From contig JAGGXP010000037.1 in the NCBI GenBank assembly GCA_021163005.1, positions 1-41,914 on the forward strand: 41,914 bases of DNA, given 5' to 3'. The notes below the pieces were generated by a model. The model was not told where the DNA came from. It saw only the letters and a list, made by a program, of their open reading frames with translations, and made no database searches. The stretch is from Candidatus Aenigmatarchaeota archaeon (lineage in GTDB: Archaea > Aenigmatarchaeota > Aenigmatarchaeia > QMZP01 > JAFGSV01). Positions 1 to 6,772 of the stretch are shown here, one piece after another. The position numbers were made by a program, and so were the translations under genes. The stretch's first letter is position 1. Each line of letters starts with the position of its first letter.

Positions 1-337
1 AACTGTTTGCGCTGTCCGAACTCATCTTTTCCCTTAAGGATTTTTCATGCCTCGGCCAGAAAAGGCTTACTGAGCTTCGGATAACTGTTTGCGCTGTCCG
101 AACTCATCTTTTCCGCTAACGCTTGCAGCCTTTTAGAGTCTGCCGACTTCTTCCAAAAGGTTGCCATCCAAAACCCTGTCAAAGGTTTTGGTTGCGCCAG
201 CGTAGTTTCCCTTAAGGCTTTTTCATGCCTCGGTCAGAAAAGGCTTCCGGGCTTCGGGTCATTGATTGAGCAGCCCGAACCCGTCTTTTCCGTTAACGCT
301 TTTTGGCAGTATGGACAGAAAAGGGTTAAAGGGCTAA
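1..337. repeat. Gene-free spacer with nested diverged repeats and hairpins
   Basis: No convincing coding region is seen here. Positions 1-32 and 83-114 are identical. Positions 33-68 recur at 211-246 with two mismatches. A third element of about 40 nt occurs at 284-328, partly at 108-137, and again inside the tRNA gene at 411-448. Two hairpins are homologous: arms 72-81/97-105 and 249-258/274-282. They differ by two base pairs, each changed on both arms. A separate perfect 8-bp hairpin has arms 168-175 and 184-191. The spacer lies directly 3' of the tRNA on the minus strand, so it could be co-transcribed with it. Whether it is a structured RNA, a decayed mobile element or a regulatory repeat is not determined. 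Confidence 0.75.
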
Positions 338-373
338 TAGCGGGGAGTGGATTTGAACCACTGACCTTTGGGT

Positions 374-394
374 CTCTCTCTGGCCTGAAGCCAA
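374..394 (-). other. Canonical tRNA intron 2 (position 37/38), 21 nt
   Basis: Removing these 21 nt joins CATA to ACCCAA and gives a normal 7-nt anticodon loop. The intron has its own hairpin, TGGC/GCCA with loop TTCAG. The bulge-helix-bulge is relaxed: CTC in the anticodon loop can pair with a GAG of the intron 3' side, and the 5' bulge TA|T is cut where expected. The full outer helix (anticodon stem) exists only after intron 1 is removed, so splicing may have to be ordered. Confidence 0.75.
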
Positions 395-402
395 TATGAG
401 CC

Positions 403-448
403 TTTCGCAATCCTTTCCGTAACGCTTTGCGCGCAGCGTAAAGGGTTA
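403..448 (-). other. Noncanonical tRNA intron 1 (position 29/30), 46 nt
   Basis: The boundaries are fixed by the need to restore TTGGG in the anticodon stem. They coincide with a bulge-helix-bulge signal. The central 4-bp helix TCGT (451-454) pairs with GCGA (405-408), with one G-U pair. One 3-nt bulge is cut between 449 and 448, the other between 403 and 402. Inside, AACCC (443-447) pairs with GGATT (409-413) with one mismatch. The body forms a hairpin in which GTAAC pairs with GTTAC and CTTT with AAAG. Its sequence is homologous to the spacer element at 284-328. Confidence 0.8.
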
Positions 449-502
449 CAACGAGCACTCCAGGCTGCTCTACCCCGCTGTGTGTCTATATTAGCAATAG
501 TG

Positions 503-512
503 CTTTTAAAAG
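503..512. promoter_or_regulatory. Palindromic TATA-like element between tRNA and rnhB
   Basis: CTTTTAAAAG is self-complementary. It lies 24-33 nt upstream of the tRNA 5' end (479) and 34-43 nt upstream of the rnhB GTG (546). It can serve as the TATA box of the tRNA gene and perhaps of both divergent genes. This is inferred from spacing only. Confidence 0.5.
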
Positions 513-545
513 CTTGTCTTTGCCAACATATACTCAGGCGATTTT

Positions 546-1232
546 GTGGAAACCGGTATTGTAGCAGGTCTGGACGAGGCGGGGCGCGGCTGCATCATAG
601 GCCCGCTGGTCGTCGCCGGGGTTTCTGTGGACAAAAAAGGCCAGGCAAAGCTGAGAAGGATAGGCGTGCGCGACTCCAAGGAGCTGCCCCAGAAGAAGCG
701 GCTCGAGCTGGCTGAAAAGATAGAGGAAATAGCAAAGGACGTTGTCGTTTTCAAGGTCGGGCCCTGCAAGATAGACACATTCATGAAGCAGGGAGTCAAT
801 CTCAACCGCATAGAGAGCATGAAATTCGCTGACATCATACGGATGCTTGCCCCGCATACAGCATACATAGACGCTCCCGAAACCAACCTGAGAAAGTTCA
901 CCGCTGTTATGGGAAAGATGACGGGAAACGGGACGAAGATAATCGCCAGGCACAAGGCAGACAGGGACTATCCTGTGGTCTCGGCTGCAAGCATAATGGC
1001 CAAGGTGGAAAGGGAGAATGAGATAGAGAAGCTCAGAGAGAAATACGGAGATTTCGGAAGCGGCTATACATCTGACGAGCTGACAATAAAGTGGCTGAGG
1101 GAGTGGCTCACAAAGAACAGTGACTTTCCCGAGCATCTGGTCAGGAGAAGCTGGAGCACGCACGGCATGCTTAAGGGTGAAAAGGAGCAGAAAAGTCTCG
1201 GAAGCTGGCTCAGGGGCATGATAGGCAAATAA
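546..1232 (+). CDS. rnhB: Ribonuclease HII
   Basis: RNase HII cleaves the RNA strand of RNA/DNA hybrids and single ribonucleotides embedded in DNA, so it acts in replication and repair in the cytoplasm. The 228-aa product has the family signature near the N-terminus: D10-E11 in DEAGRG, followed by GPLVVAG. The other acidic catalytic positions are likely D109 (YIDAPE) and D139, just before YPVVSAASIMAKVERE. Length fits the archaeal single-domain form. The start is a GTG. No earlier in-frame start makes sense because the DEAGRG motif is already only nine residues in. The gene is divergent from the tRNA and lies 25 nt upstream of aspS, so the two are probably co-transcribed. Confidence 0.95.
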   Translation: METGIVAGLDEAGRGCIIGPLVVAGVSVDKKGQAKLRRIGVRDSKELPQKKRLELAEKIEEIAKDVVVFKVGPCKIDTFMKQGVNLNRIESMKFADIIRMLAPHTAYIDAPETNLRKFTAVMGKMTGNGTKIIARHKADRDYPVVSAASIMAKVERENEIEKLREKYGDFGSGYTSDELTIKWLREWLTKNSDFPEHLVRRSWSTHGMLKGEKEQKSLGSWLRGMIGK

Positions 1233-1257
1233 AAAACCAATAAGGCAAATTCTGTGT

Positions 1258-2550
1258 ATGGAAAAGAAATATTCCGGTGAGGTCAAAGTCGGCGACAGTG
1301 TCATTATGCAGGGATGGATAGCCAAGACACGCGATCTCGGGGGTCTTAAATTCTTCCTTCTGAGGGACCGCCAGGGCACAATACAGGTCACTGCAAAAAA
1401 AGGGGCGGTGCCGGATGAAGTCTTCAAAAGATTTTCAGGTCTGGTAAAGGAGTCCTGCGTTGCTGTTAAAGGTGAAATAAAAAAGGCGCCGCAGACCGCT
1501 GCGGGCATAGAACTCGTGCCGTCAAAGCTCGAGGTTGTCTCGGTTTCAGAGCCGGAGCTGCCCATAGATGTCTTTGGAAAGATAGAGTCAGGGAAGGACA
1601 AGCGCTTTGACTACAGGTTCCTTGACATCAGGGAGCCGAAGCTTCAGGCTGTCTTCAGGATAAAAGCGAGGGCTGTGCAGGCGATACGGGAGTACTTCGC
1701 AAAGAGCGGGTTTGTCGAGGTCTTCACACCGGTCATACAGGCAGCAGGCGCTGAGGGAGGCGCAACCATGTTCCCTGTGCAGTACTACGACAGGAAGGCC
1801 TACCTGAGGCAGAGCCCCCAGCTGTACAAGCAGATGATGATGGCATCCGGCATGGACAGGGTCTTTGAAATAGGGCAGGCATTCAGGGCTGAGAAATTCC
1901 ACACATCAAGGCATGTCTCTGAATTCATCTCCGTGGACTTTGAGCAGGCATGGATTGAGTCCGAGGAGGACATAATGAAAACCCTCGAAAACATGGTTCA
2001 TTATACTGTCAGCGCAATAGCCAGGGACTGCAGACAGGAGCTTGAGTCTCTGGACAGGAAAATAACTGTTCCGGAGCTTCCGCTGAAAAGGGTGACATAT
2101 GATGAGCTCGTCAGTGCGCTGCAGAAGGCCGGGGAGAAAATACACTGGGGCGACGACATAGAGGATGCTCAGGAAAAGAAGTTCGGCCAGATAATGGCCA
2201 AGAAAGGCGTGGAATGGTATTTCATAACAAAGTTCCCGTCAGTCATAAAGCCCTTTTACATAAAGCTTGACGGAAAGCTGTCAAGAGGTCTTGACCTTGA
2301 TTTCATGGGCATGGAGATGGCTTCAGGAGGCCAGCGGGAGCATGACTATGCAACACTTAAAAAGGTCATAAAGGAAAAGGGTCTCAACCCGAAAAACTTC
2401 GAGTTTTACCTTGAGCCGTTCAGGTATGGCATGCCGCCTCACGGAGGCATAGGGTTCGGTGTGGAGCGCATGATAGAAAAGCTGCTCGGCCTGCCGGACA
2501 TAAAGGACGCCATACTGTTCCCAAGGACGCCTGACAGGCTCGTGCCTTAG
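1258..2550 (+). CDS. aspS: Aspartyl-tRNA synthetase, archaeal type (possibly non-discriminating)
   Basis: A class IIb aminoacyl-tRNA synthetase that attaches Asp to tRNA. The 430-aa product has an N-terminal OB-fold anticodon-binding domain (about residues 1-100, GWIAKTRDLGG), then the catalytic domain. Motif 2 has FRAEKFHTSRH, and motif 3 has GIGFGVERMIEKLLG near the C-terminus. QSPQLYKQMMMASG and the ending FPRTPDRLVP separate it from AsnRS. There is no bacterial insertion domain. At the two sites reported to enforce tRNA-Asp specificity in Thermococcus AspRS (Trp26, Lys85), I align A22 and A81. That suggests a relaxed enzyme that also charges tRNA-Asn, which would need the GatCAB amidotransferase elsewhere. 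The alignment was made by eye. Confidence 0.95.
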   Translation: MEKKYSGEVKVGDSVIMQGWIAKTRDLGGLKFFLLRDRQGTIQVTAKKGAVPDEVFKRFSGLVKESCVAVKGEIKKAPQTAAGIELVPSKLEVVSVSEPELPIDVFGKIESGKDKRFDYRFLDIREPKLQAVFRIKARAVQAIREYFAKSGFVEVFTPVIQAAGAEGGATMFPVQYYDRKAYLRQSPQLYKQMMMASGMDRVFEIGQAFRAEKFHTSRHVSEFISVDFEQAWIESEEDIMKTLENMVHYTVSAIARDCRQELESLDRKITVPELPLKRVTYDELVSALQKAGEKIHWGDDIEDAQEKKFGQIMAKKGVEWYFITKFPSVIKPFYIKLDGKLSRGLDLDFMGMEMASGGQREHDYATLKKVIKEKGLNPKNFEFYLEPFRYGMPPHGGIGFGVERMIEKLLGLPDIKDAILFPRTPDRLVP

Positions 2551-2576
2551 GTTATGCCCTTTTCTTGCTGTTTTTA

Positions 2577-3437
2577 CTATCTGATGAATTTTCCTGCGAA
2601 CTTTATTGCCTTTTTGGGAACACTGTCAAAGAAAGGTATTCGTGTAAAGGCCGGGTTCACCAGCCTCTTTTCTTTTTTTATGGAATCGACAGCATCCATT
2701 TCCTTTTTTGACAGCGAAAAGTCGAATATGTCCATGTTTTCCTTCTGGTGCCTTTCTGATGAGCCCTTGGGTATGGCGGCCAGTCCGTGCTGGATGAGCC
2801 ACCGGAGGCTGACCTGCGCAGGCGTTTTACCGTGCCTTTCGCCTATTTCCCTGAGCACAGGGTCGCTGTTCACAAGACCCCTAGCAAGCGGCGAATAGGC
2901 GGTAAGCGGGATGCTGTTCTTCGAGCAGAAACCGAGAAGCTCCTTTTGGTAAAGGTAGGGATGAAACTCCACCTGGTTCGTGGCTATGTTTTTGCTGAAA
3001 GCAAGCGCGTCTTCCAGTCTCTTCTCGTCGAAGTTGCTGACGCCGAAGCTCCTTATCTTGTTCTCCCTGACCAGCTCTTCCATGGCGCTGAGGCTCTCCT
3101 CTATGGGAATGCGGTCATTCGGCCAGTGTATGAGGTAAAGGTCTATGTAATCTGTCTGCAGCTCGCTTAAGGCCTTGTTGCAGGCGGCCAGGAGGCTTCT
3201 GCGATCCAGCTCAGTTCTCCATGCTTTTGAAGTGAGAAATATTTCCGAGCGGTCTATGCCTTTCAGTGCCTCTCCTACCTCCCTGTGGTTTCCGTATCTT
3301 TCAGCTGTGTCTATATGCCTGTATCCGAGCTCTAGAGCTGTCTTCACAGTTTCTGTGCATGAGCTGCCCGAAAGCTGCCATGTGCCAAGCCCCAGCACGG
3401 GCATCTTCCTCCCGTCTCCGAGTGTTATGTCCTTCAT
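2577..3437 (-). CDS. Aldo/keto reductase
   Basis: An NAD(P)H-dependent carbonyl reductase of the aldo/keto reductase superfamily; the substrate cannot be predicted. The 286-aa chain carries the catalytic tetrad: D43 in GYRHIDTAERY, Y48, K71 in LTSKAW and H104 in LYLIHWP. Also present are GVSNF after strand 6 and the cofactor-phosphate region IPKGSS. Length is typical of the bacterial/archaeal 2,5-diketogluconate reductase-like group. Its ATG overlaps the stop of the upstream coiled-coil gene by 4 nt, so the two are translationally coupled. It converges with aspS across 26 nt. Confidence 0.93.
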   Translation of the reverse strand: MKDITLGDGRKMPVLGLGTWQLSGSSCTETVKTALELGYRHIDTAERYGNHREVGEALKGIDRSEIFLTSKAWRTELDRRSLLAACNKALSELQTDYIDLYLIHWPNDRIPIEESLSAMEELVRENKIRSFGVSNFDEKRLEDALAFSKNIATNQVEFHPYLYQKELLGFCSKNSIPLTAYSPLARGLVNSDPVLREIGERHGKTPAQVSLRWLIQHGLAAIPKGSSERHQKENMDIFDFSLSKKEMDAVDSIKKEKRLVNPAFTRIPFFDSVPKKAIKFAGKFIR

Positions 3438-4744
3438 TTTAACACAACATGCCTGTTCATCCCGGTGCTGATGTAACCGGCGGCCTCTTTTTTCATGTCA
3501 TCGATGCCGGCAGTGACATCACCGAGTTCCTCTTCTGCGCGGGATATGTCCTTTCTGATGCCGGCTGCTTCTATCCTTGCCTTTTCAGCCATCCGCTCAG
3601 CCTCGTTTTTCTTTGCTGTGACCTTTATCTTCATCTTTCTTTCCCTTACGCTCTCCAGCATCTTCCCTGTCATTTCCAGCTCTTCCCGGGTCTTCTTTAT
3701 CCATCCTGAATCGACAAGCTCCTTTGCATTTTTGGCTTTTGATTTGTCTTTTTCCGAAAGCCTGAATGAGCCGTCTGATATGCCTGCAGCCATTTTCGAA
3801 AGAAGTGAACACAAGGCGCTCATTTCACTGCCGAGTATGGCCTTCATGGGCGAGCGGGATATCTCGCCTGCGAGCCTGGACTCTGACTTGGAAAGTCCCG
3901 GCTGGTGGGTGAAAAGCTTCAGGACGCGCTTGATGTCCCCGAGCCTTCCTATCATTTCGTTTTCGATGGACTCCATCCTCTTTTCGAGCCTCTCCTCTTC
4001 TTTTCCGAGCTTTTCAAGCTCCTCCCACTCCGGGCTGCTTTCAAGTGTCTTTATCTCTGCCTCAACCGCGCGGAGTTCCTTTTCTCTGTCAGAGAGATTC
4101 TTCTTCATGGAACTTATGTTTTCCCTGATTCTTGCTGCCTCGTCAGACTCCTTTTCAATAGCATCCATTCTCTTTTTCAGCTCGTGAACTGCCTTCAGCA
4201 TGCTGCCCGATTCGAGGGCTTCCTTCAGGAGCGAGATGCGCTCGTCGAGCTCTTTCAGTATTTCAGCCATCCTTTTGCTCTCGCCTTCGAAGTACCTTTT
4301 AAGCACAATCTTCTGCTTTGGCAGCATGTTCGTCTCGTTCATCAGCCTCAGCGTGCCCTTAAGTACATTGTCCGCATCCCCGAATGTGACGTTGCCTGAC
4401 TTGAGTATCTCCGTATCTATGTCCCTGTAATATGAATTCAGGCTTATCAGCGCCCTCTTCGCCCAGGTGTCCTTTATCATGTTGATTGCGGCATAGGTAC
4501 GGTCGCCTGCCTCGAATGTCTTGCTGCGTATGCTGTATATGAGCTTCTGGAAGTCTTTGGTTGTTTCAATTATATCGAGTGCGAGCCCGGAGAAATGCTT
4601 CCTTTCTTCTGCAAGTTCTCCTTCGAACTCGGAAAGCGCCCACTTCATAACATCAGCAGACCTGAGGGAAACCTTCTCCGAAACCACCGGCTCGGTCTTT
4701 CCTGTTTCCTTCTTCTTACCAAAGAGCGCGTCAAGAAATCCCAT
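3434..4744 (-). CDS. Coiled-coil protein with membrane-targeting-like N-terminus
   Basis: A 436-aa protein of unknown function. The N-terminus (FLDALFGKKKETGK) is a short amphipathic stretch followed by lysines, similar to peripheral membrane-targeting helices. Residues about 30-180 look like a compact helical domain. About 170-290 and 340-420 are heptad-rich coiled coil. No enzymatic motif is seen. A TATA-like element at 4762-4773 lies about 25 nt upstream of the ATG, indicating a leaderless transcript that continues into the aldo/keto reductase. It differs from the larger coiled-coil proteins at 11-17 kb in having globular segments. Confidence 0.85.
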   Translation of the reverse strand: MGFLDALFGKKKETGKTEPVVSEKVSLRSADVMKWALSEFEGELAEERKHFSGLALDIIETTKDFQKLIYSIRSKTFEAGDRTYAAINMIKDTWAKRALISLNSYYRDIDTEILKSGNVTFGDADNVLKGTLRLMNETNMLPKQKIVLKRYFEGESKRMAEILKELDERISLLKEALESGSMLKAVHELKKRMDAIEKESDEAARIRENISSMKKNLSDREKELRAVEAEIKTLESSPEWEELEKLGKEEERLEKRMESIENEMIGRLGDIKRVLKLFTHQPGLSKSESRLAGEISRSPMKAILGSEMSALCSLLSKMAAGISDGSFRLSEKDKSKAKNAKELVDSGWIKKTREELEMTGKMLESVRERKMKIKVTAKKNEAERMAEKARIEAAGIRKDISRAEEELGDVTAGIDDMKKEAAGYISTGMNRHVVLK

Positions 4745-4931
4745 AGTATGAATATGTCCGCCTTTTTAAAACATTTTTCCAAAAGAATGACGGGCGATGA
4801 GGAAAACGCTCCAGAATGACCCGGACGGCGGGGATGATTTTCTAGGTAGCTTCCGAGCCCTTAATGCTTCTGCGGGGGCATCAGAGAGCTTCCTCGTCTT
4901 CCATTAAAGTTTCTTTGTGGTTGGAAAAAGC
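4745..4931. promoter_or_regulatory. Short intergenic region with promoter of the 3434-4744 gene
   Basis: Apart from the TATA-like element CCTTTTTAAAAC at 4762-4773, which drives the minus-strand gene ending at 3434, I see no gene, tRNA or clear structured RNA in these 187 nt. Confidence 0.5.
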
Positions 4932-6221
4932 TCAGCCCAGCACGCTGACCTCGCGCATGGCTGTCGGCGAGCCGCCGGCGTGCCATGACTTTCTGGGCCT
5001 GCACTGTATCGGATATATCCTTTCCGAATTGTCGTCAAGCACTATGGCTGTTCCCTTCTTTCTGGGAAGCGCGTTGATGTACTCCTGTATGTCGTCGAGC
5101 ATGTAGGTCTGCATTATGCCTCTCAGTGCCGTGAGGTCAGCCTCTGCGGTAAGCCTGTGCGCCAGAATTATGTCCGACTGCGCGAGCGCGTCCTCATGCA
5201 GCTTGTTGGGCCGCTGGGTTATAAAAAGCAGCGATATGCCCGGCTCCCTTCCCTGCTTCACGAGTGTCAGCAGCGGCTCTGTCGCAGCGGTCTGGCCGTC
5301 TGATGGCAGGAACTGATGGGCCTCGTCTATCATTATCCAGACCATGGGCATGGTCTGCCTGCTCTCGCCTGTCATCATCTCAAGCTCTTCCGCCTTCCTT
5401 GCCATGGACCTTGCATGGTATATCTTCCTGCTGAGAAGCCCCACGAGCATCGAACGCACCGACCAGGCAGTGGATATCTGCATGTAGTGTGAGATGTCGA
5501 GCACTGAGATGGTTCCCGGCTTTATGAGGTCTTCCATTTTGGTCCCCTTCTCGCTGAATATGCCCCAGCTGTCTGCCGCAGCGAACCTGTTTATGAGGGC
5601 GTCCTTGACCTTCTGCTCCGAGCGCTTGTCATTCTCTATTGAATTGATGATGTCCTGGATTGAGTATCCGCCCTTGCTTTTCTTGAGACTCTTTATGACG
5701 CGTTCTATGGTCGTCCCGTACTCGTCCACGAATGAGAAGCCGAATGTGAGCACCCAGTCCTCTGCAGCCAGCTCCGAGCAGACAAGGTTGAATGTGCTGT
5801 CATACACGACGCCTGCCTCTTCATAGTCTGATGCATATCCCTTGGGCACGAAAAGCTGTATGGGAAGCCCCTCGGGCTTGATTTCCCACTCCTTGAGTAT
5901 TTCCTTGTCCTTCTCGTTTGGGTTTTTCATGGACCAGTAGATGCCCATGGTGTCGAACATGATAACTGAAAGGTTTGATCTTATCTCTTCCGGAAGTGCT
6001 GCTATTTCCTCTGAGACTATGCCAGCGCTGTAGCTTTTCCCTGACCCCCTCTTGCCGCATACGAGCATGACGTGGGGTCTCGTCACGTCCATCATGACAG
6101 GATTGGTCAGGTGTGCATCCTCCCCCTTTCCGACTATGTGCTTGCCCAAGAACGCTGTGCCAAGCTCACCATATTTCTTGAGGTCGTCCCTGTCCCTGCC
6201 GACAACTATCTTCTCAACCAT
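4932..6221 (-). CDS. HerA-type P-loop ATPase (DUF87-like)
   Basis: A 429-aa hexameric-translocase-type ATPase of the HerA/FtsK/VirB4 superfamily. Walker A is GKRGSGKS (residues 56-63) after a short N-terminal beta region. Walker B is VWIMIDEAHQFLP, followed by the sensor LLFITQRPNKL and a C-terminal RIYPIQCRPRKSW arginine region. HerA enzymes pump DNA and usually pair with the NurA nuclease, but no nurA or mre11/rad50 lies nearby, so a repair role is not supported by context. It is monocistronic, with an AT-rich element at 6243-6252, 22-31 nt upstream of the ATG. It is distinct in sequence from the ATPase domain fused to the giant surface protein. Confidence 0.9.
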   Translation of the reverse strand: MVEKIVVGRDRDDLKKYGELGTAFLGKHIVGKGEDAHLTNPVMMDVTRPHVMLVCGKRGSGKSYSAGIVSEEIAALPEEIRSNLSVIMFDTMGIYWSMKNPNEKDKEILKEWEIKPEGLPIQLFVPKGYASDYEEAGVVYDSTFNLVCSELAAEDWVLTFGFSFVDEYGTTIERVIKSLKKSKGGYSIQDIINSIENDKRSEQKVKDALINRFAAADSWGIFSEKGTKMEDLIKPGTISVLDISHYMQISTAWSVRSMLVGLLSRKIYHARSMARKAEELEMMTGESRQTMPMVWIMIDEAHQFLPSDGQTAATEPLLTLVKQGREPGISLLFITQRPNKLHEDALAQSDIILAHRLTAEADLTALRGIMQTYMLDDIQEYINALPRKKGTAIVLDDNSERIYPIQCRPRKSWHAGGSPTAMREVSVLG

Positions 6222-6242
6222 TCAAAGCACCCTGCATATCAT

Positions 6243-6294
6243 TTATTAATTGGCTCACTGTATATTTATTTAAGCCCAAGGGGCAGTGGAGGTG
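6243..6294. promoter_or_regulatory. Divergent promoter region with Shine-Dalgarno for the 6301 gene
   Basis: An AT-rich box at 6243-6252 is correctly spaced for the minus-strand HerA gene. TATATTTATTTAA at 6261-6273 suits the plus-strand small gene. GGAGGTG at 6288-6294 sits 6 nt before ATG 6301 and decides that start over the in-frame GTG at 6286. Confidence 0.6.
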
Positions 6295-6300
6295 TTAGTG

Positions 6301-6483
6301 ATGGGTTTTATAGAAGAGATTGTCAAGAACAAGGAAGAGCTTCTCGTCAAGTTCCTGAGCATCATTGAAGGAAAGGAAACTTCTGCCAATGTCAGTCTCG
6401 ATGGAATAACATTCGATATAGGCGGAACAAAGGTCAAGCTCGAAGGGAATGTCGAGTTCACAGTGGTTCCCAAGAAGAAGTAG
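6301..6483 (+). CDS. Small 60-aa protein of unknown function
   Basis: The predicted 60-aa product begins MGFIEEIVKNKEELL, a short helix. It continues with alternating polar and hydrophobic residues (VSLDGITFDIGGTKVKL, NVEFTVV) that look like a small beta-sheet, and it ends with lysines. No family is recognised. The ATG at 6301 is chosen because of the strong Shine-Dalgarno sequence GGAGGTG. It is followed 28 nt later by another small gene of similar design (helix, then beta strands), so the pair probably form one transcript and may be distant paralogues. Confidence 0.75.
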   Translation: MGFIEEIVKNKEELLVKFLSIIEGKETSANVSLDGITFDIGGTKVKLEGNVEFTVVPKKK

Positions 6484-6511
6484 GCACAGTCATCCGGATT
6501 TTTGGATTCTT

Positions 6512-6772
6512 ATGAGTATCTTGAAGGATATGCTTGAGGTTTTTCAGGGAAGGGTCAGGCTGCACCTTAAGCTGGACGGAAAGCCTGCCGCCGACCTCGT
6601 GCTGACGCCGAGGGAGATTATAGTCGACGTGAAGAACCCGCTTCTGGCGCTCGAGTTCGGACTGAAGAACATAGGCAAAGAGAATCCCATAAACAGCTAC
6701 ATAATCAGGATGGCGAAAGCGGCGGGGTACAGGATAAAGGTCAAGTACAAGATTTTTGAGATAGAGCTTTAG
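6512..6772 (+). CDS. Small 86-aa protein of unknown function
   Basis: The 86-aa product has an N-terminal helix (LKDMLEVFQG), predicted strands (VRLHLKLDG, ADLVLTP, EIIVDVKN), and a basic C-terminal part (YRIKVKYKIFEIEL). No known family is recognised. The ATG at 6512 is preferred; an in-frame extension to 6449 would overlap the previous gene and adds a sequence unlike a protein start. Its TAG overlaps the TAA of the convergent gene in the tetranucleotide TTAG (6769-6772). Confidence 0.75.
   Translation: MSILKDMLEVFQGRVRLHLKLDGKPAADLVLTPREIIVDVKNPLLALEFGLKNIGKENPINSYIIRMAKAAGYRIKVKYKIFEIEL

Larger units (their letters stand above)
338..479 (-). tRNA. Initiator tRNA-Met (CAT) with two introns
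   Basis: The reverse strand folds as a tRNA. The acceptor stem is AGCGGGG (473-479) with CCCCGCT (339-345) and discriminator A at 338. The D stem is GAGC/GCTC and the T arm is AGTGG-TTCAAAT-CCACT (346-362). No CCA is encoded. Joining 449-479, 395-402 and 338-373 gives a 75-nt mature tRNA. Its anticodon stem is TTGGG/CCCAA and its loop is CTCATAA, with CAT at 396-398. The A1:U72 pair and three consecutive G:C pairs under the anticodon loop are hallmarks of archaeal initiator tRNA. Intron 1 (403-448) interrupts the 5' half of the anticodon stem after position 29. Intron 2 (374-394) is at the canonical 37/38 site. The gene is divergent from rnhB. Confidence 0.9.

Noticed and set aside
1-115. Possible CRISPR array (a 32-nt identical repeat at 1 and 83)
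   Set aside because: Only two exact copies, and the intervening segment is itself part of another repeat (33-68 and 211-246). There is no regular repeat-spacer pattern and no cas gene in the window.
234-458. 74-aa minus-strand reading frame across the tRNA
   Set aside because: It runs through the tRNA introns and the structured spacer, and its composition (Arg/Lys/Pro) is unlike its neighbours. The tRNA explains the sequence.
338-479. tRNA pseudogene interpretation
   Set aside because: All stems pair perfectly after removal of the two introns, initiator-specific features are intact, and intron 1 has a proper splice-site structure.
534-1601. 355-aa minus-strand frame opposite rnhB and aspS
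   Set aside because: Both plus-strand genes have full family motifs. The antisense frame has no recognisable domain and is a codon-usage shadow.
4781-4920. Possible C/D-box guide RNA (GATGA-like boxes in the intergenic region)
   Set aside because: GATGA-like words are present but no properly spaced CTGA boxes or C'/D' pair could be matched.
6286-6300. GTG 6286 as the start of the 60-aa gene
   Set aside because: It would place the Shine-Dalgarno sequence GGAGGTG inside the coding region; ATG 6301 is spaced correctly from it.
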